Shown here piece by piece: positions 53,217 through 64,000 of a DNA stretch of 64,000 bases (the stretch's first letter is position 1; every line of letters starts with the position of its first letter). Made by a program: the position numbers and the translations under genes. The notes beneath the pieces were generated by a model. The model was not told the origin of the DNA. It worked only from the letters and a program-made list of their open reading frames with translations, and searched no databases. This stretch comes from Sarcocystis neurona (taxonomy: Eukaryota; Apicomplexa; Conoidasida; Eucoccidiorida; Sarcocystidae), in assembly GCA_000727475.1 (NCBI GenBank), contig KL647318.1, positions 1,001,047 through 1,065,046 on the forward strand. Direction: 5' to 3'.

Positions 53217-53907
53217 TTAGTGAAAATCACTGGGTGTCGACAGCGCTTCGCATGCCCTGTCAATAATGAAGCTGACCTGCGTACACTTGTAAAAGTTCGG
53301 AAGGAGGGGCACACAGGTGCTTTTGCGAAGATATGGAGTTGGTATATATTCTGCCTGGGGGATGTCAAGATAGGCCTTGTAACAGCAAAAGTGTTCCTGG
53401 TGAGGTCTCTCAGAAGCAGGGCCAAAACGCTTCGTTAAAGCTGCCAGTAAGAATGTGAAAGTTAGTCTATGCCTGGGTTCGGACATTGGTTCAAGTAAAA
53501 CGTCTACATGATTGCGATGTGGGAGACTTGATGTCGAGAGGAAGTTTACCTGAAACACCTTCGCAGACACCGTCGACGGCTGCCGCCTACGCGCGAAGCG
53601 TCTGCACGTGCAGCTGCTCCTGATTCATCTTCTCGGGCAGGAGCTAGACCTGTAGTACACAGACTGTAGCGACCGCTGTTGCGTGTCAAGCAGCAGGGTG
53701 ACGACAGCCTCAAGGCTTCCTGCCGATGCAGAAGACGTGTTACGGTCGGGATGGAAGAAGCTGTGTACGTCAGGCAACAAACGGCAGCATCAGAGTCAAC
53801 GAAGCAGCTGAGGCGTCCCGGTACAGAAAGAACAAACAAAACTATAGGAAAGCGAATGCAGCTGCCACTGGAGAACGCCGCATGATACCGCAGACAGAGC
53901 GCCAACT
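53217..53907 (-). other. possible further minus-strand exons
   Basis: A pyrimidine-rich acceptor (TTCACATTCTTACTGGCAG) precedes a minus frame with HQEHFCCYKAYLDIPQAEY and TCVPLLPNFYKCTQ (about 53415-53260). At about 53655-53550 a frame with REDESGAAARADASRVGG ends at TTTCAG|GTAAAC. Both look exonic, but their joins to the Ala/Cys-rich exons upstream were not phase-consistent by eye. Confidence 0.3.
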
Positions 53908-54678
53908 TCAGATACTGGTGCGGTATTTCAAGTGGCACACACCGTTGCAGACACACAAACAGTTGGTGCCACACGCATATTGAGTAGCGCTGCACGGTCG
54001 CGCTGCTGACGCAGTTGTTGCACGCAGATCCGCAAATGCCTCATCAAGAAAGCTTTCTGCGTCTGCGCGCTACCACTAGAGAATGATGAGACTGTCGTGG
54101 CACCGCAGTAACCTTTGTGTACAGTCATTTGCAGGCATATTCTTCAGCAACAGGGCTTGCACTGAGTGCTACAGCAAGACTCGTTGCAAACACATTGGCC
54201 TTTACCGTCGCAGCAGTTTTCTCAGCAACAGGACCATCACCTTCAGATTCACTAGCACCAATTCCACCGACAGCAGCAGCGGTTGCTGCATCCGCCTTCA
54301 GCGGCAGCCCCGGGAGCCGCTGTCCAGACAGAAGGAGCTGGCAAGACGTACTGCAGCACTTTGTGGGCTTCAGGCGTACTGTTTGCGGGGAGAACAAATG
54401 TTGAAACTGTACTCACTTTGCTCACGCGGAGGCAGCAACACCTCCGTCAGTGCTTCAGAGGCCAGTTACGAAAGCATGGAAGACACCAGCGACGAAGTCT
54501 GCCGCTGTCGGTGAAACGACACCCACAGCCACGGCGGGCAGCACGTCGTGGACGGTCGCAGTAGCAGAAGCACAGCAACCCTACCTCCTCACACAGTAGG
54601 CAGCATCCCCTCACGCGTTACGAGCAGGATGCCGCAGATCGCCAGCAGCACTAGTAGGACCAACAGCAGCACCAGCAT
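53908..54678 (-). CDS. candidate secreted Ala- and Cys-rich protein (several exons)
   Basis: An ATG at 54678 opens a hydrophobic stretch, MLVLLLVLLVLLAICGILLV, usable as a signal peptide or membrane helix, ending at GTGTGA (54595-54594). Downstream on the minus strand are Ala/Val-rich open stretches (HDVLPAVAVGVVSPTAADF, about 54560-54470; GASESEGDGPVAEKTAATVK, within 54397-54125). A final stretch (54069-53908) has ESFLDEAFADLRATTASAA, then six Cys in YACGTNCLCVCNGVC, then TGA. These parts are in different frames, so introns are required, and I did not establish the joins. The hydrophobic run comes from CTG repeats and could be fortuitous. Family unknown. Confidence 0.35.
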
Positions 54679-54699
54679 GTTATAGCAGATCAACAGGTG

Positions 54700-57360
54700 C
54701 ATCCACTGCGGTCCGGATGTAGTTTACAGAACGAACAACGACGACGTCGCAGCACGACCTTCACACAAACGTAGAAGAGTGTAGCGACAATACAACCGTT
54801 TGCTGCTGACCGTAGTGGCCTTGCTGCATGCGTGACTCCCGGCCTCCCGCTTGGATTGGCTGACCATCTCACGGGAGGGAAAACACGCAGTTTATTCTCA
54901 AGTTTTTGCTGGGGGCCACCGTAGCACACGAAAAAGTCGCAGCAGCACGCGCTCTCGCTCGAGATCCCGCCTGTTCCGCGCTGTAGACACTTAGAGGTGA
55001 GCTGAACACATGCAACAGATCAATGTGCTGCCGCACTCGACGCAGGCCACCATGCGTCCCTCGTTCGTTTTGTGTCCCAGATTTACACATCCCCACACGT
55101 GGACATAGACTTATGCCAAAAAGTATATGTATATGTGAATATGTGTTGGTACATCCCGTTCGTGTGTTCGTGTGGTAACAGTTCGCGTGGGGAGGCCTTC
55201 ATTAGTTCAGAGGCTCACCTCGTTGGGTGAATGCACAGGCGCGAATGCGGCATCATCATTTCCTGCTGACAAGCGTTCACATCTATTGACCGCTACTACA
55301 CCGTTGCACTTGCGTTGTACTGTTGAGCTGCGTTTCGGTCTTAAAGCGGGTAAGCGAAAAAATCTGCATACGTCGACTCGTGGTAAGATCGCAAATCTGT
55401 GCATGTGAACGTGGTCGAAAGTGCACCACCATTTTGCAGCGCTGCGATTTCACAGGTCGACGCAGAATGGTGCATATCTTCACACACAAGGATGTACTAG
55501 CCTCCATGAAAACTGAACTACATACTTTCGTATCTCTCTCTCTATATATGCATATGCATATGAATATGTACAGATACAGGGCACACGTGTACGAAATGAA
55601 GCCAGTCTCTACCCCACGTCTGTCGAGCTCATGAAATTTGCATTTTCTTCTGCTCCTGCCCCAGTGCGAGTAAGTCTCATAATCTCTAACAATTAAAGAA
55701 GTCCTCATCTCTTGACGACAAGATTCCGAGCAGTATCACAATTACCACTATTGCCACAGCTTTGCATTCGCTTCAGTCCCTTCCCTGCAGCAGCAGACTC
55801 TGACACTCCCTTGGTCGGGTGCGTCAACTCAGGTAGTCCGTCGCTACGACTACAACATGCCTACGTACTTTGGTGAAGGGCGTGCAGGTGTATTTACGTG
55901 TAATTTGAAAAGAAGTGCATATATCAACGTATGTGTGTTCCTACGTATTTATTTCTGTGCTTTACCTTAGCTACAAGATATATTGGTACACCTCCCACGC
56001 AGTAGACCGCATGTTCTCTTCGCGAAGAAGGAAGGCTGCTTCGACTTTGTGCAAAACCTTATCAGAGAACTGACTTCCCTAACAAACGGCACTACATTGC
56101 TGAATTCGAGAGTGTACTTCAATACCGGACAATGCTTTGACAGCACGTAAGCATTCCAGTAAGTACAAGTATGCTTTTCGTACGACACCTCGATAGAGAC
56201 AAAAAATATCCGCCACGTAGTTCACGGTCGGCTGCCAGGTCCTTAGGCCGATACACGAACGTCAGATGTAAACTGCTTCCATGAAGTCCTTTACGAGAGA
56301 TCGTGATCTTTTGCTCGCCTGTAGGATCCTGCAGCCGATATGTTTCCTTAAGACAGCCCTACTTTAGTGTTTATAAGACAGTAATTTCACCATTGACGCA
56401 GATGCATATAAGGATATGCTGCATTTCAGAGTGTGTTCCATTCCGCGCCGTGGTGTTTCTTTGAGATCACCCAGGTGGTCCTCGGGCTGCTAGAAACGTA
56501 GAATCTTGACTTACGGAAGAGTGCCTACCTGCGCAGTCTACTCTATGTACTGTAGTGGATCAGTGTCGAAGATTTACTTGCTGTTCAGGTGTCCACGTAT
56601 ACAGTTTTTAACCGCGGAGTTCCTCCCAGTTCAGATCCGCAATTCTGCGCTTTCGCGCACGAACCGACAGAAAAGTCATCCACATTTTCAAGACTATTCC
56701 AAACTTTGTCTCTGGAGTGCCTGTGTTGAGGAGTAAGGCGCATCTAAACATATATATATATATATAGATAGAGATAGAGAGAGAAAGAAATATGTATATG
56801 GATAGAGATATATATATATATATATGCATAGGTAGGCGTACATGTAGAGCAATGTTTCCCTGAAGCATAATACGTACCAAGACGCGCTTGATATGCGCAC
56901 ATTATTTTAGTAGTCCTTCATTCCAAGGAAACAGAAAATCTGCTGTTACTGTGAGGAGCCACCTGAGCCGCATCCCCCCCCACAACGTCACTCGTATACA
57001 TCATAGCTGCAATCAATTGTGTACATGACAACAACGACGGTTGAGATGGAGACAGAAGGAATTACGCAGGACACGGCAGCGTGAAGCATGCACCTGAAGC
57101 GTAGTAACAGGCAGTAAACCGTTAGGACAACTAGGACTTCCTAAAAGGGCCAGAGAAGTGTATCCTTCGCATCACTTCCTATAAAACAGTACCTCTGCAC
57201 GAGTGTGAGCAGCTCGGCGCACCAAGCAAAGCCTAAGATAGATACAAAGTCACTGTTGTGGGTCGCCGTTGAGGGTCACACATGCCGCGGATTAGATGGA
57301 CATATCTACGCCGGTCATGTACCAACCACTTTCATATCATAGAACACGTCGACCTCCTCC
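54700..57360. other. repeat-poor region, no gene supported
   Basis: Unique DNA with small GTATAT motifs (about 55115-55150, 55545-55570) and a TA/GATAGA microsatellite at 56748-56824. Short frames on both strands, none with two splice signals and unusual composition. Confidence 0.45.
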
Positions 57361-57365
57361 AGCGC

Positions 57366-57530
57366 GCTTGCCCTATCCAGTGTCAAGCACAGTGTAAGCA
57401 CAGAAGGCGTTGACTTTTGCTTCAGGTGTTGAAACCACCTTGCAAACTCCAGCGAATATAAAATTTATGCTCGGACGCGCCGCATGTCCAACTTCCACAA
57501 TGTTGTTATCAGGTGTAGCGGATAGTGTGG
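57366..57530 (-). CDS. candidate 3' exon, unknown protein
   Basis: A minus-strand stretch reading NNIVEVGHAARPSINFIF, then AGVCKVVSTPEAKVNAFCAY, and ending in TAG near 57374. Two cysteines lie in a hydrophobic context, reminiscent of a small extracellular domain, but the family is not recognised. The plus strand is also open over the same DNA. Acceptor not determined. Confidence 0.25.
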
Positions 57531-57985
57531 CTGCGTCGTCGTGGTGCAGTGTCGCTCGCGTGAAGGGCTGTCTGCCTGCATTACGTTTTTGTGAATCCGG
57601 AGATCGCACATATAGGGGTAGACGTCACTTCGACGGGTGTTCGACACTGTGAAGCGTACAATCAATTAACGACAGGAAAAGTGCCGGCGCTGGGCTGCTC
57701 AGGTGCGCACGTGTGTAGTTATACTGCTCTAGTCGTAGAGACAGCTTTTGCCACGGCGACAATGAAGAAATTTGATGCATCCTTTTGCAAGCACCCTGTA
57801 CTCATACGTATTTGTAGGGTCAGGTGACAGAGTGACAGGCGCTTTTGGTCACCAGTATATCCGGGATCCAGGTGCTCCAATATAAAGATGTGTGTCTATT
57901 TGCGTGAAGTGATGGGAACACCTGACAAGCATCAGGACACAATTTGACCTTCTTCTCTCGTTGCTCTGCATTCGATCGGCCACTT

Positions 57986-58093
57986 TATATGACGACGTAC
58001 AATGCGTCAGTGCGTCTGTGGTCACGATAAAGCAGACCTTATATATGACCACGTACAATGCCTCATTGCGTCTCTGGTCACGAAGAAGCACAC
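57986..58093. repeat. direct repeat of about 50 bp
   Basis: Two copies of a unit centred on CGTACAATGC, TGCGTCT and GGTCACGA, offset by 57-58 bp, with a handful of mismatches. No gene context. Confidence 0.75.
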
Positions 58094-58249
58094 GCTAAAC
58101 GGCTTTCGAAGCTCTTGTGCCATTAATGTTTTTCTTTACACATCTAGATTCCGGCAATCACCGAAAAACTGTATACACTAAAGGAAACGGTGTACTCTGG
58201 TTCGAAAAGAGATAACCGTGTAAGTCTAATGTAAATACAACGCTACAGG

Positions 58250-58650
58250 AGTAAGGTCTCAGTGGTCCGTCAAAGCTGCTGTCCTGGCCCGTAGGTGACG
58301 TATTAAAGAGTAGGTAGTCAGGTGCTTGAAGGCTCCCCAAGAGGGTAGCGGCAGGGGCATTTCTGGAAAAGAAGGCGAGACTAAAGAAAGTGTCACAGTC
58401 TTAGCCGCGCTGAGAGGGAGACGCACCTGCGCCTTACCAAGAGGCAACAAGGGAATCTGGAAAATGAGGGGAACTGCAAGGAGAGGAGGACATAAATGCT
58501 GAGTTTTGCATTCCCCATGCTGAGCTGCTCCTGACGGGGAGAAAGCTGCACTATTCTCTACTTTTGGGAGTAGGAACTCCTCAAAAGCTCGCACGAACAG
58601 GAAGGTTTACCACGCAGTCGCGCTGACAGGTAAACTTCTGCAAAAGGAGG
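58250..58650 (-). CDS. candidate minus-strand exons with good splice signals
   Basis: A 27-nt exon-like piece at about 58638-58612 lies between ACCTCCTTTTGCAG and GTAAACC and reads KFTCQRDCV. Further down, FEEFLLPKVENSAAF and HGECKTQHLCPPLL are open, then CCTCTCCTTGCAG and TTG|GTAAGG (about 58433) bound another short piece. The signals suggest a spliced minus-strand Cys-containing gene or its relic between about 57.4 and 58.7 kb. Joins were not established. Confidence 0.3.
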
Positions 58651-58699
58651 TAAATGCACAATTCGAGAAATCCCAAGGAAGGACGGCAGAACAGACAAC

Positions 58700-60590
58700 G
58701 AAGCAGACAAGGAAGTGGTCGTGTCTTACTGCAACGCTACCAGCCCGTTAGACACATGGAGAATGTTCTGGAGAACGTGCTTTCTCTAGGAGTGCACAGA
58801 GGCGGGCGGCAAAAGCAGATGCGTGTGATGCGGCGAGGACAGTTAAATTGCGAAAAATTTTCAGGACGAAATAAGCTGCAGCCACCTACCGACGGCCAAC
58901 ACAGCCACGTGCACAAGAAGCAATAACAGCAAACCGTGACAAGGTGATTAAGCCGGATTGATAGCAACAGATGCTGGACTGCTAAAAGAGTGAAGAAGTC
59001 CACCGTAAGAACGTAATCAGGGCCGTAGCAGTATCTGGGGCAGATACTGTGTGAATGCTCGCGTGAGGGATCTGTGGAGCCGGCCATGTGCAGAAAGATG
59101 TAAAACCTATATTTTTAACAATTCTTCTTCAAGAAGTTTAACTGTGTGCTCGAGACGTTAAGGAGCCATACACGAGAGTATGCAGAAGTCATTCAGGCAC
59201 TCCTGACATAGATACATGTGGGAAGAGAAACCGTTCTCCCGCTGCGTTCGGCGGGTGTGCCTGACTGGCGAATTTTTTGAAGGAGAAAGTGTGCTCCTTC
59301 TGGGGTTCATGCCGCAAAGTGTCGAGTTGGACAACAGGTCCTGGTCTGTCAACGACGAACGTTAGCGTACACATTTTGTGCATCCTGACGCGTCACGACC
59401 GCTTTTACTCTAACCGGCCAGAGAAAAGAGAGCGAGTCATTCCTCACTTCGTGGAAACTTACCTGTTTGAAAAGCCCCGTGTAGGTACGCACGTTCAGAT
59501 ATTGTTCAACTTGTGTGCATCTACGCAAATACGCATCTATACGTATCTCTAAGTGTGAGTGTAAGGGGCACACGAATGCGAATTTGTAAATGGATGCATA
59601 TGGAAAGTACTTCAGGCAGACGCCCTGTGACCACTGCAGAAGACCGGCAGCTCAGTCCCGGTATCCTTCTCCAGACGTTTTCTCCGTCTGATGTTGATGA
59701 GCTCTGCGATCTTTTGCGCAGAGGTTAATACGCCAACTCTGTAGAAACTGTGCGACCATGCAGTGGCGATGTACGACTGTCACTGCAGTGGGAAAGCCTA
59801 AAGTTGCGACTTGCTTTCTGCCACCTACCGCCAGGGTTGCCCCCCGATGAGAGATCGCCATGATGTTTCTCGTTTCAGAGGGACTCTGGTGCTGCGTCTG
59901 CGCGGACTGAGACCGGCGTGATATTTTTCGTTTCAGAGGGAGTTTGGTGCTGCGTCTGCGCGAACTCCAACAAAGTCCAGACTGGAAACCTGTCAGATTT
60001 CTACGGTTCCCAACGTCACAGCAAGAAAGTATAGCGAGAAAACAGGGATGTGGGATGATAAAGAATGGATGCTCTATGCGACGCACATGGAGCACTTGGA
60101 TACACACCATATACACGGAGAAGAGCCTTGCGAAACTTCGTCTTTGCAACATATGTATAGAGAAGTGTCCGCAACCATACACATCGACCACAGAGGCGTG
60201 CACAAAAGGCAGTGTACCCGCTGGCCATTACTTTGGACAGACTCCAGCAGAGACACACTCTCCAGCGCTGCACACTCATCACCTCATCTCTAAGGTGTCG
60301 TCCCGCCCTTGCAGTAAGGAATAACGTCAAATGACAGAAGATAAACGCAGCAGCCGTCGCTGTCGAGTGTTGGGTGGATCGCATCAAATCAAGCAGTGCA
60401 GCAGGACTACAGTATAAAACACGGGCTGGACAACGAAAAACCTGCGCAAGTTCCCTTTTCTGTATCCTTTTGCTACGTTTGCAGCTCCAACGTGTTGCGC
60501 GTCCTAACCTAGCCTTGTGCAATCTATTTTGTCCTTGCGATCCCCACATGGTCAGCATTGATGGAAATGCCTGTCAGTGGTAGAGATCTA
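58700..60590. other. region without a supported gene
   Basis: Open frames of up to 183 codons on the minus strand (59652-60203) and 126 on the plus strand (59944-60324) have no splice pair or domain. Contains the 59862-59967 direct repeat. Overall degenerate appearance fits a decayed segment next to the PAN relic. Confidence 0.4.
59862..59967. repeat. direct repeat of about 48 bp
   Basis: Two copies with the core CGTTTCAGAGGGA and TGGTGCTGCGTCTGCGCG, offset by 58 bp. Confidence 0.8.
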
Positions 60591-60599
60591 TCTCTTCAA

Positions 60600-62330
60600 G
60601 TGGGTAGCTGCTCGAAGCATACTCTATCGCAGGCCGTAATATGAGTGGATCTAGTAGGGAGATAATATACTCCTCGTTCGTAGGAAGACCCGCACGGAAA
60701 TTCAGAGCACCAATACGGCTAGAGTACGACATTGGTTCCCAGGGCTCGGAGACACAGGAACAGGAGGACAGCAGGGACTAACAGTCCCAGGCCTGCAAAA
60801 AAATGTGTGCTCAGACTGCAGACTGTGCATACGAGACCTACACATCGAGGATGTCTGGTTGCTACATGAAAAGTAGGAGTGCGTGTCAAGGAAGAATCCC
60901 CAGGTCCTCGGGTACCTCGATCCCGCTGGGACGTCCACGTCCTTGCGAATCCTCGTATGACACGGACCTTGGCTAGTCTGCCTGGGGTGAGAAGAAGATT
61001 GTTGACCGCCGCGTGAGATCCACGGAAGAATGTCATCTCCTCTGTCTCGCCTTCCGACGCGCCTCTTTAGAACGTGCGCCACCTCCCAAACGAAATGGTT
61101 ACTTGAAGAAGAAGCACGCTTTCGCGGATGCAACCACGACCGGAAGCATCACCGGGCTTCAACGGTGAGTCGCCCTTGCTATCTGACTGGTATGATCAGG
61201 CACGAAATGTGCGCAATTCCTATGAACACAGGTGTTACGTTCACTCCGTCTTGTGCAGTGCGGCGAACACTAAAGTGAGCACAACCGCTTGCGGACCTAC
61301 AGAGTGATAGTACCTCTGTCAGCATCAATCAGCGCGCAGAGGACTCCCGTACCTCCGGCTGGAAGAGAAGTGCATGCTAGATACAACTCAGTGGATGCCC
61401 TTCCATTGCCTCCGTGCTTTTTTTCTGGGCCCCACCCGTAGATACACCAGCTGGCGGACGTACGGAGTGACAGTATCTCTGTCAGCATCATTCATTCTGC
61501 AGAGGATTCAGTGGATGTCCTTCCATTACCTATGTGCTTTTTTTCTGGGCCCCACCCGTAGATACACCAGCTGGCGGACGTACAGAGTGACAATATCTCT
61601 GTCAGCATCATTCATTCTGCAGAGGATTCTCGCACGTTCTGCTGCAAGAGAAGTGCATGCTGAACTCCACTCCGCGGATGTCCTTCCATCACCCAGGTGC
61701 TTTTTCTTGGGGCCGCAAGTCCTGCTGATCGCTGTATGGTGCGGATTCAAGTATGTCGGACACTACGGCAAGACCCTCAACACGACACCATTCGCCACGT
61801 GCCACAAACAGTGTCACTTTCATCCCTTACGCCTCGCTGTGAGTATTAACAGTATCTTGTCCCTTTGCTCTCCAGTCCACTGTGCAATGTATGCGACCTT
61901 CCCTGTCGGAGACGACATTGTGCAGAGCCCCTATCCCTGGTCGTCGGAAGAGGAAAACGTAGCAACGGCGAGTGCAAAGCACAGTATTGCATGTGAAAGC
62001 ACGTAGAGATTCTTCCTGCGACCATCTTTATGTCGCATCCGAGCAGACTCTTTCTGCTGAAAGGAATTGAGTGCAGAGGAGCGATAGCCCAACCATCTTA
62101 CAAAGTTATTCCTGTTGTGCGCGTCTCCTTACTATTGCAAATTTTCCTCCGACGACGCAGCCCATTATACCTGCATGCTCTTTTAGTGCGTGTCAATGCT
62201 CCAGGAGGCCCACGCGTCTGTCAGGGATTTCGAAATTGGGCTATGGCAGAGAGCAGTTTTTTGTATATGTGCCTTGCGTGCGGTGATGCGAGCCTGTGAA
62301 AGCTTGCCAGAAAGATGTGCTGTGGAACGC
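60600..62330 (+). pseudogene. decayed tandem copy of the PAN/Apple gene
   Basis: Collinear similarity to the intact gene starting 12.9 kb upstream. 60639-60740 matches 47748-47840 around the first-domain entry (TACGACATTG shared). 60790-60880 matches 47900-47990 (CAGGCCTGYMARMARRTGTG..., then TACTGGAC/TACGAGAC). 61010-61060 matches 48120-48170 (AGATCC, then GAATGTCATCTCCTCTGTCT). 61110-61170 matches the end of domain 2; 61280-61385 domain 3; 61745-61960 domain 4; 62040-62100 and 62095-62240 later domains. In-frame stops and frameshifts are frequent (for example CTAACAGTC at 60778 and GAGTGATAG at 61301), so no full protein can be made. Its own signal-peptide exon was not found. It supports a history of tandem duplication. 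Confidence 0.75.
61391..61630 (+). repeat. 120-bp tandem duplication inside the PAN relic
   Basis: Two adjacent 120-bp units (61391-61510, 61511-61630) differing at about seven positions. Each carries CTTTTTTTCTGGGCCCCACC and ends in CAGAGGATTC. Partial, more diverged units flank both sides. The duplication must postdate loss of function, because it removes the Cys-coding segment between copies. Confidence 0.85.
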
Positions 62331-62749
62331 CACTTCGTGTGACGTACCCGCATAAATGTGTTACGTTCTAACGGACCATATACAGGACGTAAAATGTCAG
62401 TTCGCTGTCTGAACTCCGTCCCTCCTTTTACTCCTGGTGAATAGAAACTGACTCCACAAAGTTGATACACATATGGAGTGCCAGCAAACGCGTGCAACAC
62501 AGTCGCAGTGTGGAACAAGTGTGTTCCCAGATAAGCAGACGAGGAGCGTTGACAAATGTGTCACGGCAATGACCCTTGCCCAGTGGAGATAGTTGTGGAC
62601 ACTGAAACCCAGCTGTGTTCACTCGGCAGAAAAACAGTTGTTGCTCTCTGACAGCAGAACTTCGATCCGTGAGGATGTGGTACTTTGTAAACTTACTTGA
62701 CAGAGTTCCAGGCGTCGTCTCACAGCTTCTGTCCTGCAACATCGATACT

Positions 62750-62990
62750 AGTATTGAGCAAAGTGTCCAGACCCAACAGGACAGTCCGTCCACACTTGCC
62801 AACCTACAGGACAGAATTCTGCTAATTCAGTCGAGGAGTGTCAGAGGCTGTGTCAGAGATACACGAACTGACTCTCCTTTCCATAAAAAAAACAGTCACC
62901 GATTATGCAGATTGGTCTCCTTCTCATTTACGCCTCATGTACCTCTGCCGCCCCGAAGTGCACGACTGAAAATACCGCAGTTAGCAGGAT
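62750..62990 (+). pseudogene. second PAN/Apple-like relic
   Basis: GTCGAGGAGTGTCAGAGGCTGTGTCAG reads VEECQRLCQ, the characteristic Cys-x3-Cys segment of these domains, followed by a stop (TGA). Downstream, CCGCCCCGAAGTGCACG resembles a domain end (SAPKC). The surrounding sequence is degenerate. It may be the 3' continuation of the 60.6-62.3 kb relic. Confidence 0.45.
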
Positions 62991-63480
62991 TCGAAAGCCA
63001 CAAGAAGTCGGACACGACTATATTCCGCCATAGATGTATTCATCTATATTACACTTGCAGAGAAGGATACACCAGTTCAACATGCTCCTACATGCAAGCG
63101 TGGGTTCTGGAAGGAACGCTATCTATATTCATGTCTGCAAGTTCTCCCGTAATGAGCCTGGTCGCGAGATAATGGACATGGTAAAGCCTATGACGGATTA
63201 TAGTGGCACACACTACACGCTTTATAGGGGGCTCAGATTTCCCCACTATTTGGCAACTTCTCTCGCATCGCTCCCATATCGCCATTCGTCTCCATCATAG
63301 GTGCAGTAAGCGGTGCACGAGACAGCACGTAAACCGGAGCTGGAGGGGGATAGATATACGCTAAATAGTTCAGAACGTAACGTTTTCCATTAGAAGGTCG
63401 TAGCAAACGATATGCATTACACGTAAAACAACAATCGTAGAACAGTACTTAAACTGCTATTTTATTTCCGCACGTCGCAG
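62991..63480. other. no gene supported
   Basis: Unique sequence. A weak TGCAAGTTCTCCC near 63138 could be another PAN remnant. Nothing else seen. Confidence 0.35.
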
Positions 63481-63626
63481 AATCTGTGCACTCCATATCC
63501 CCGCATCAATTTCCAAAAACAGACCTGCAAGAAATATATCAGCGAGCTGAACAGACTTGTACACAAATTGCAATGCTGGAAAGAAAAGTGCGAGTCAGTG
63601 TTCACGGTGGTTATCGCGAAGAGTAC
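63481..63626 (+). CDS. candidate internal exon, helical Cys-containing
   Basis: Lies between an acceptor (TTTATTTCCGCACGTCGCAG) and a donor (AGTAC|GTAACC). The frame reads NFQKQTCKKYISELNRLVHK and then LQCWKEKCESVFTVVIAKS, with four or five cysteines and a helical Leu pattern. A second frame (FPKTDLQEIYQRAEQTC) is also open, so the frame is not certain. No family recognised; partner exons would lie beyond the window or at about 63.7 kb. Confidence 0.3.
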
Positions 63627-64000
63627 GTAACCCGAGTTAGGCGGATTGGACATGCCTACACCACCCAGGTGCAACTTTCGTATGGATCGCATTGGCGCGC
63701 GGCCTGTCTCAGCATCGTAGCCGTGCTCAGTTTCACCCACACTTTACGCCGAACTGTAAGTAGGAGACGTCCGCTCTTTTTACATCCACATAATCCCCAA
63801 CGCCGCGCCCACGGATTAGTAGAAATACCTGTGGCTGCAGCGCTTGTCCTCTTTCCGCGGTATCGTTTTCAACAACTGCAGCCTAGAGCGGGTCTGCGCT
63901 AATGTGGTGTGATGCCACTCACTCGAAGGCCTGCCCGCGCACGTTACGCTTCTGAATATTTGAAGGGCTACGAGTATACGCATGTATCCCGCTGTATGGT

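Noticed and set aside
1..64000. Telomere-like TTTAGGG arrays, tRNA genes, CRISPR arrays
   Set aside because: Looked for by eye; no tandem AAACCCT/TTTAGGG run, tRNA cloverleaf or spacer-repeat array was seen.

Overview
The window looks like nuclear DNA of an apicomplexan coccidian, most probably an Eimeria species. I cannot name the species. The evidence is: (i) about 36 kb dominated by CAG/GCA/AGC trinucleotide repeats and (TA)n/(GA)n microsatellites, which matches the repeat-rich segments with homopolymeric amino-acid repeats known from Eimeria; (ii) an abrupt change near 36.5 kb to repeat-poor, about 50% GC DNA with short exons and good GT-AG splice signals; (iii) a secreted protein of 14 PAN/Apple-like domains, the architecture of coccidian microneme proteins such as the Eimeria MIC5 type. 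Genes are spliced, so uninterrupted frames are poor guides here, and several long open frames in the repeats start at non-ATG codons.

Layout. 1-1.85 kb: purine-rich and (TA)n(GA)n higher-order repeats. 2.2-17.2 kb: blocks of CAG or CTG repeats separated by AT-rich microsatellites, with two sequence gaps (2330-2809, 16486-16869). One 20-bp array reads as a Gln/Ser/Ala cycle in every minus-strand frame. 17.3-36.5 kb: very dense CAG/CTG repeat DNA with a third gap (29874-30286). The plus strand has no stop from 17932 to 34362, but protein-like sequence appears in different frames and on both strands, so this is unlikely to be one exon. The best candidates are an Ala/Ser/Pro-rich minus-strand exon block (18.8-20.4 kb), a Gln/Glu/Lys-rich plus-strand exon ending at a GTAAGC donor (to 21844), and a Gln-rich plus-strand protein ending at 34362.

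36.5-64 kb is repeat-poor. A minus-strand gene of unknown function (38554-45657, possibly starting near 46 kb) can be assembled from 28 short exons whose reading phases all agree. It is divergently arranged with the plus-strand PAN/Apple gene (46981-51902), whose first exon encodes a signal peptide and joins in phase to a single 4.2-kb exon. Downstream are a duplicated cysteine-containing module (52.44-53.2 kb), a probable minus-strand secreted Ala/Cys-rich gene (53.9-54.7 kb), weak minus-strand exon candidates (57.4-58.65 kb), and a decayed tandem copy of the PAN/Apple gene (60.6-62.3 kb, with another relic near 62.8 kb). The PAN gene and its relic suggest a locus that expands surface or secreted adhesin genes by tandem duplication, after which copies decay.

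Limits: all exon boundaries were read by eye with no transcripts, alignments or searches. No tRNA, rRNA, CRISPR array or intact transposon was recognised.
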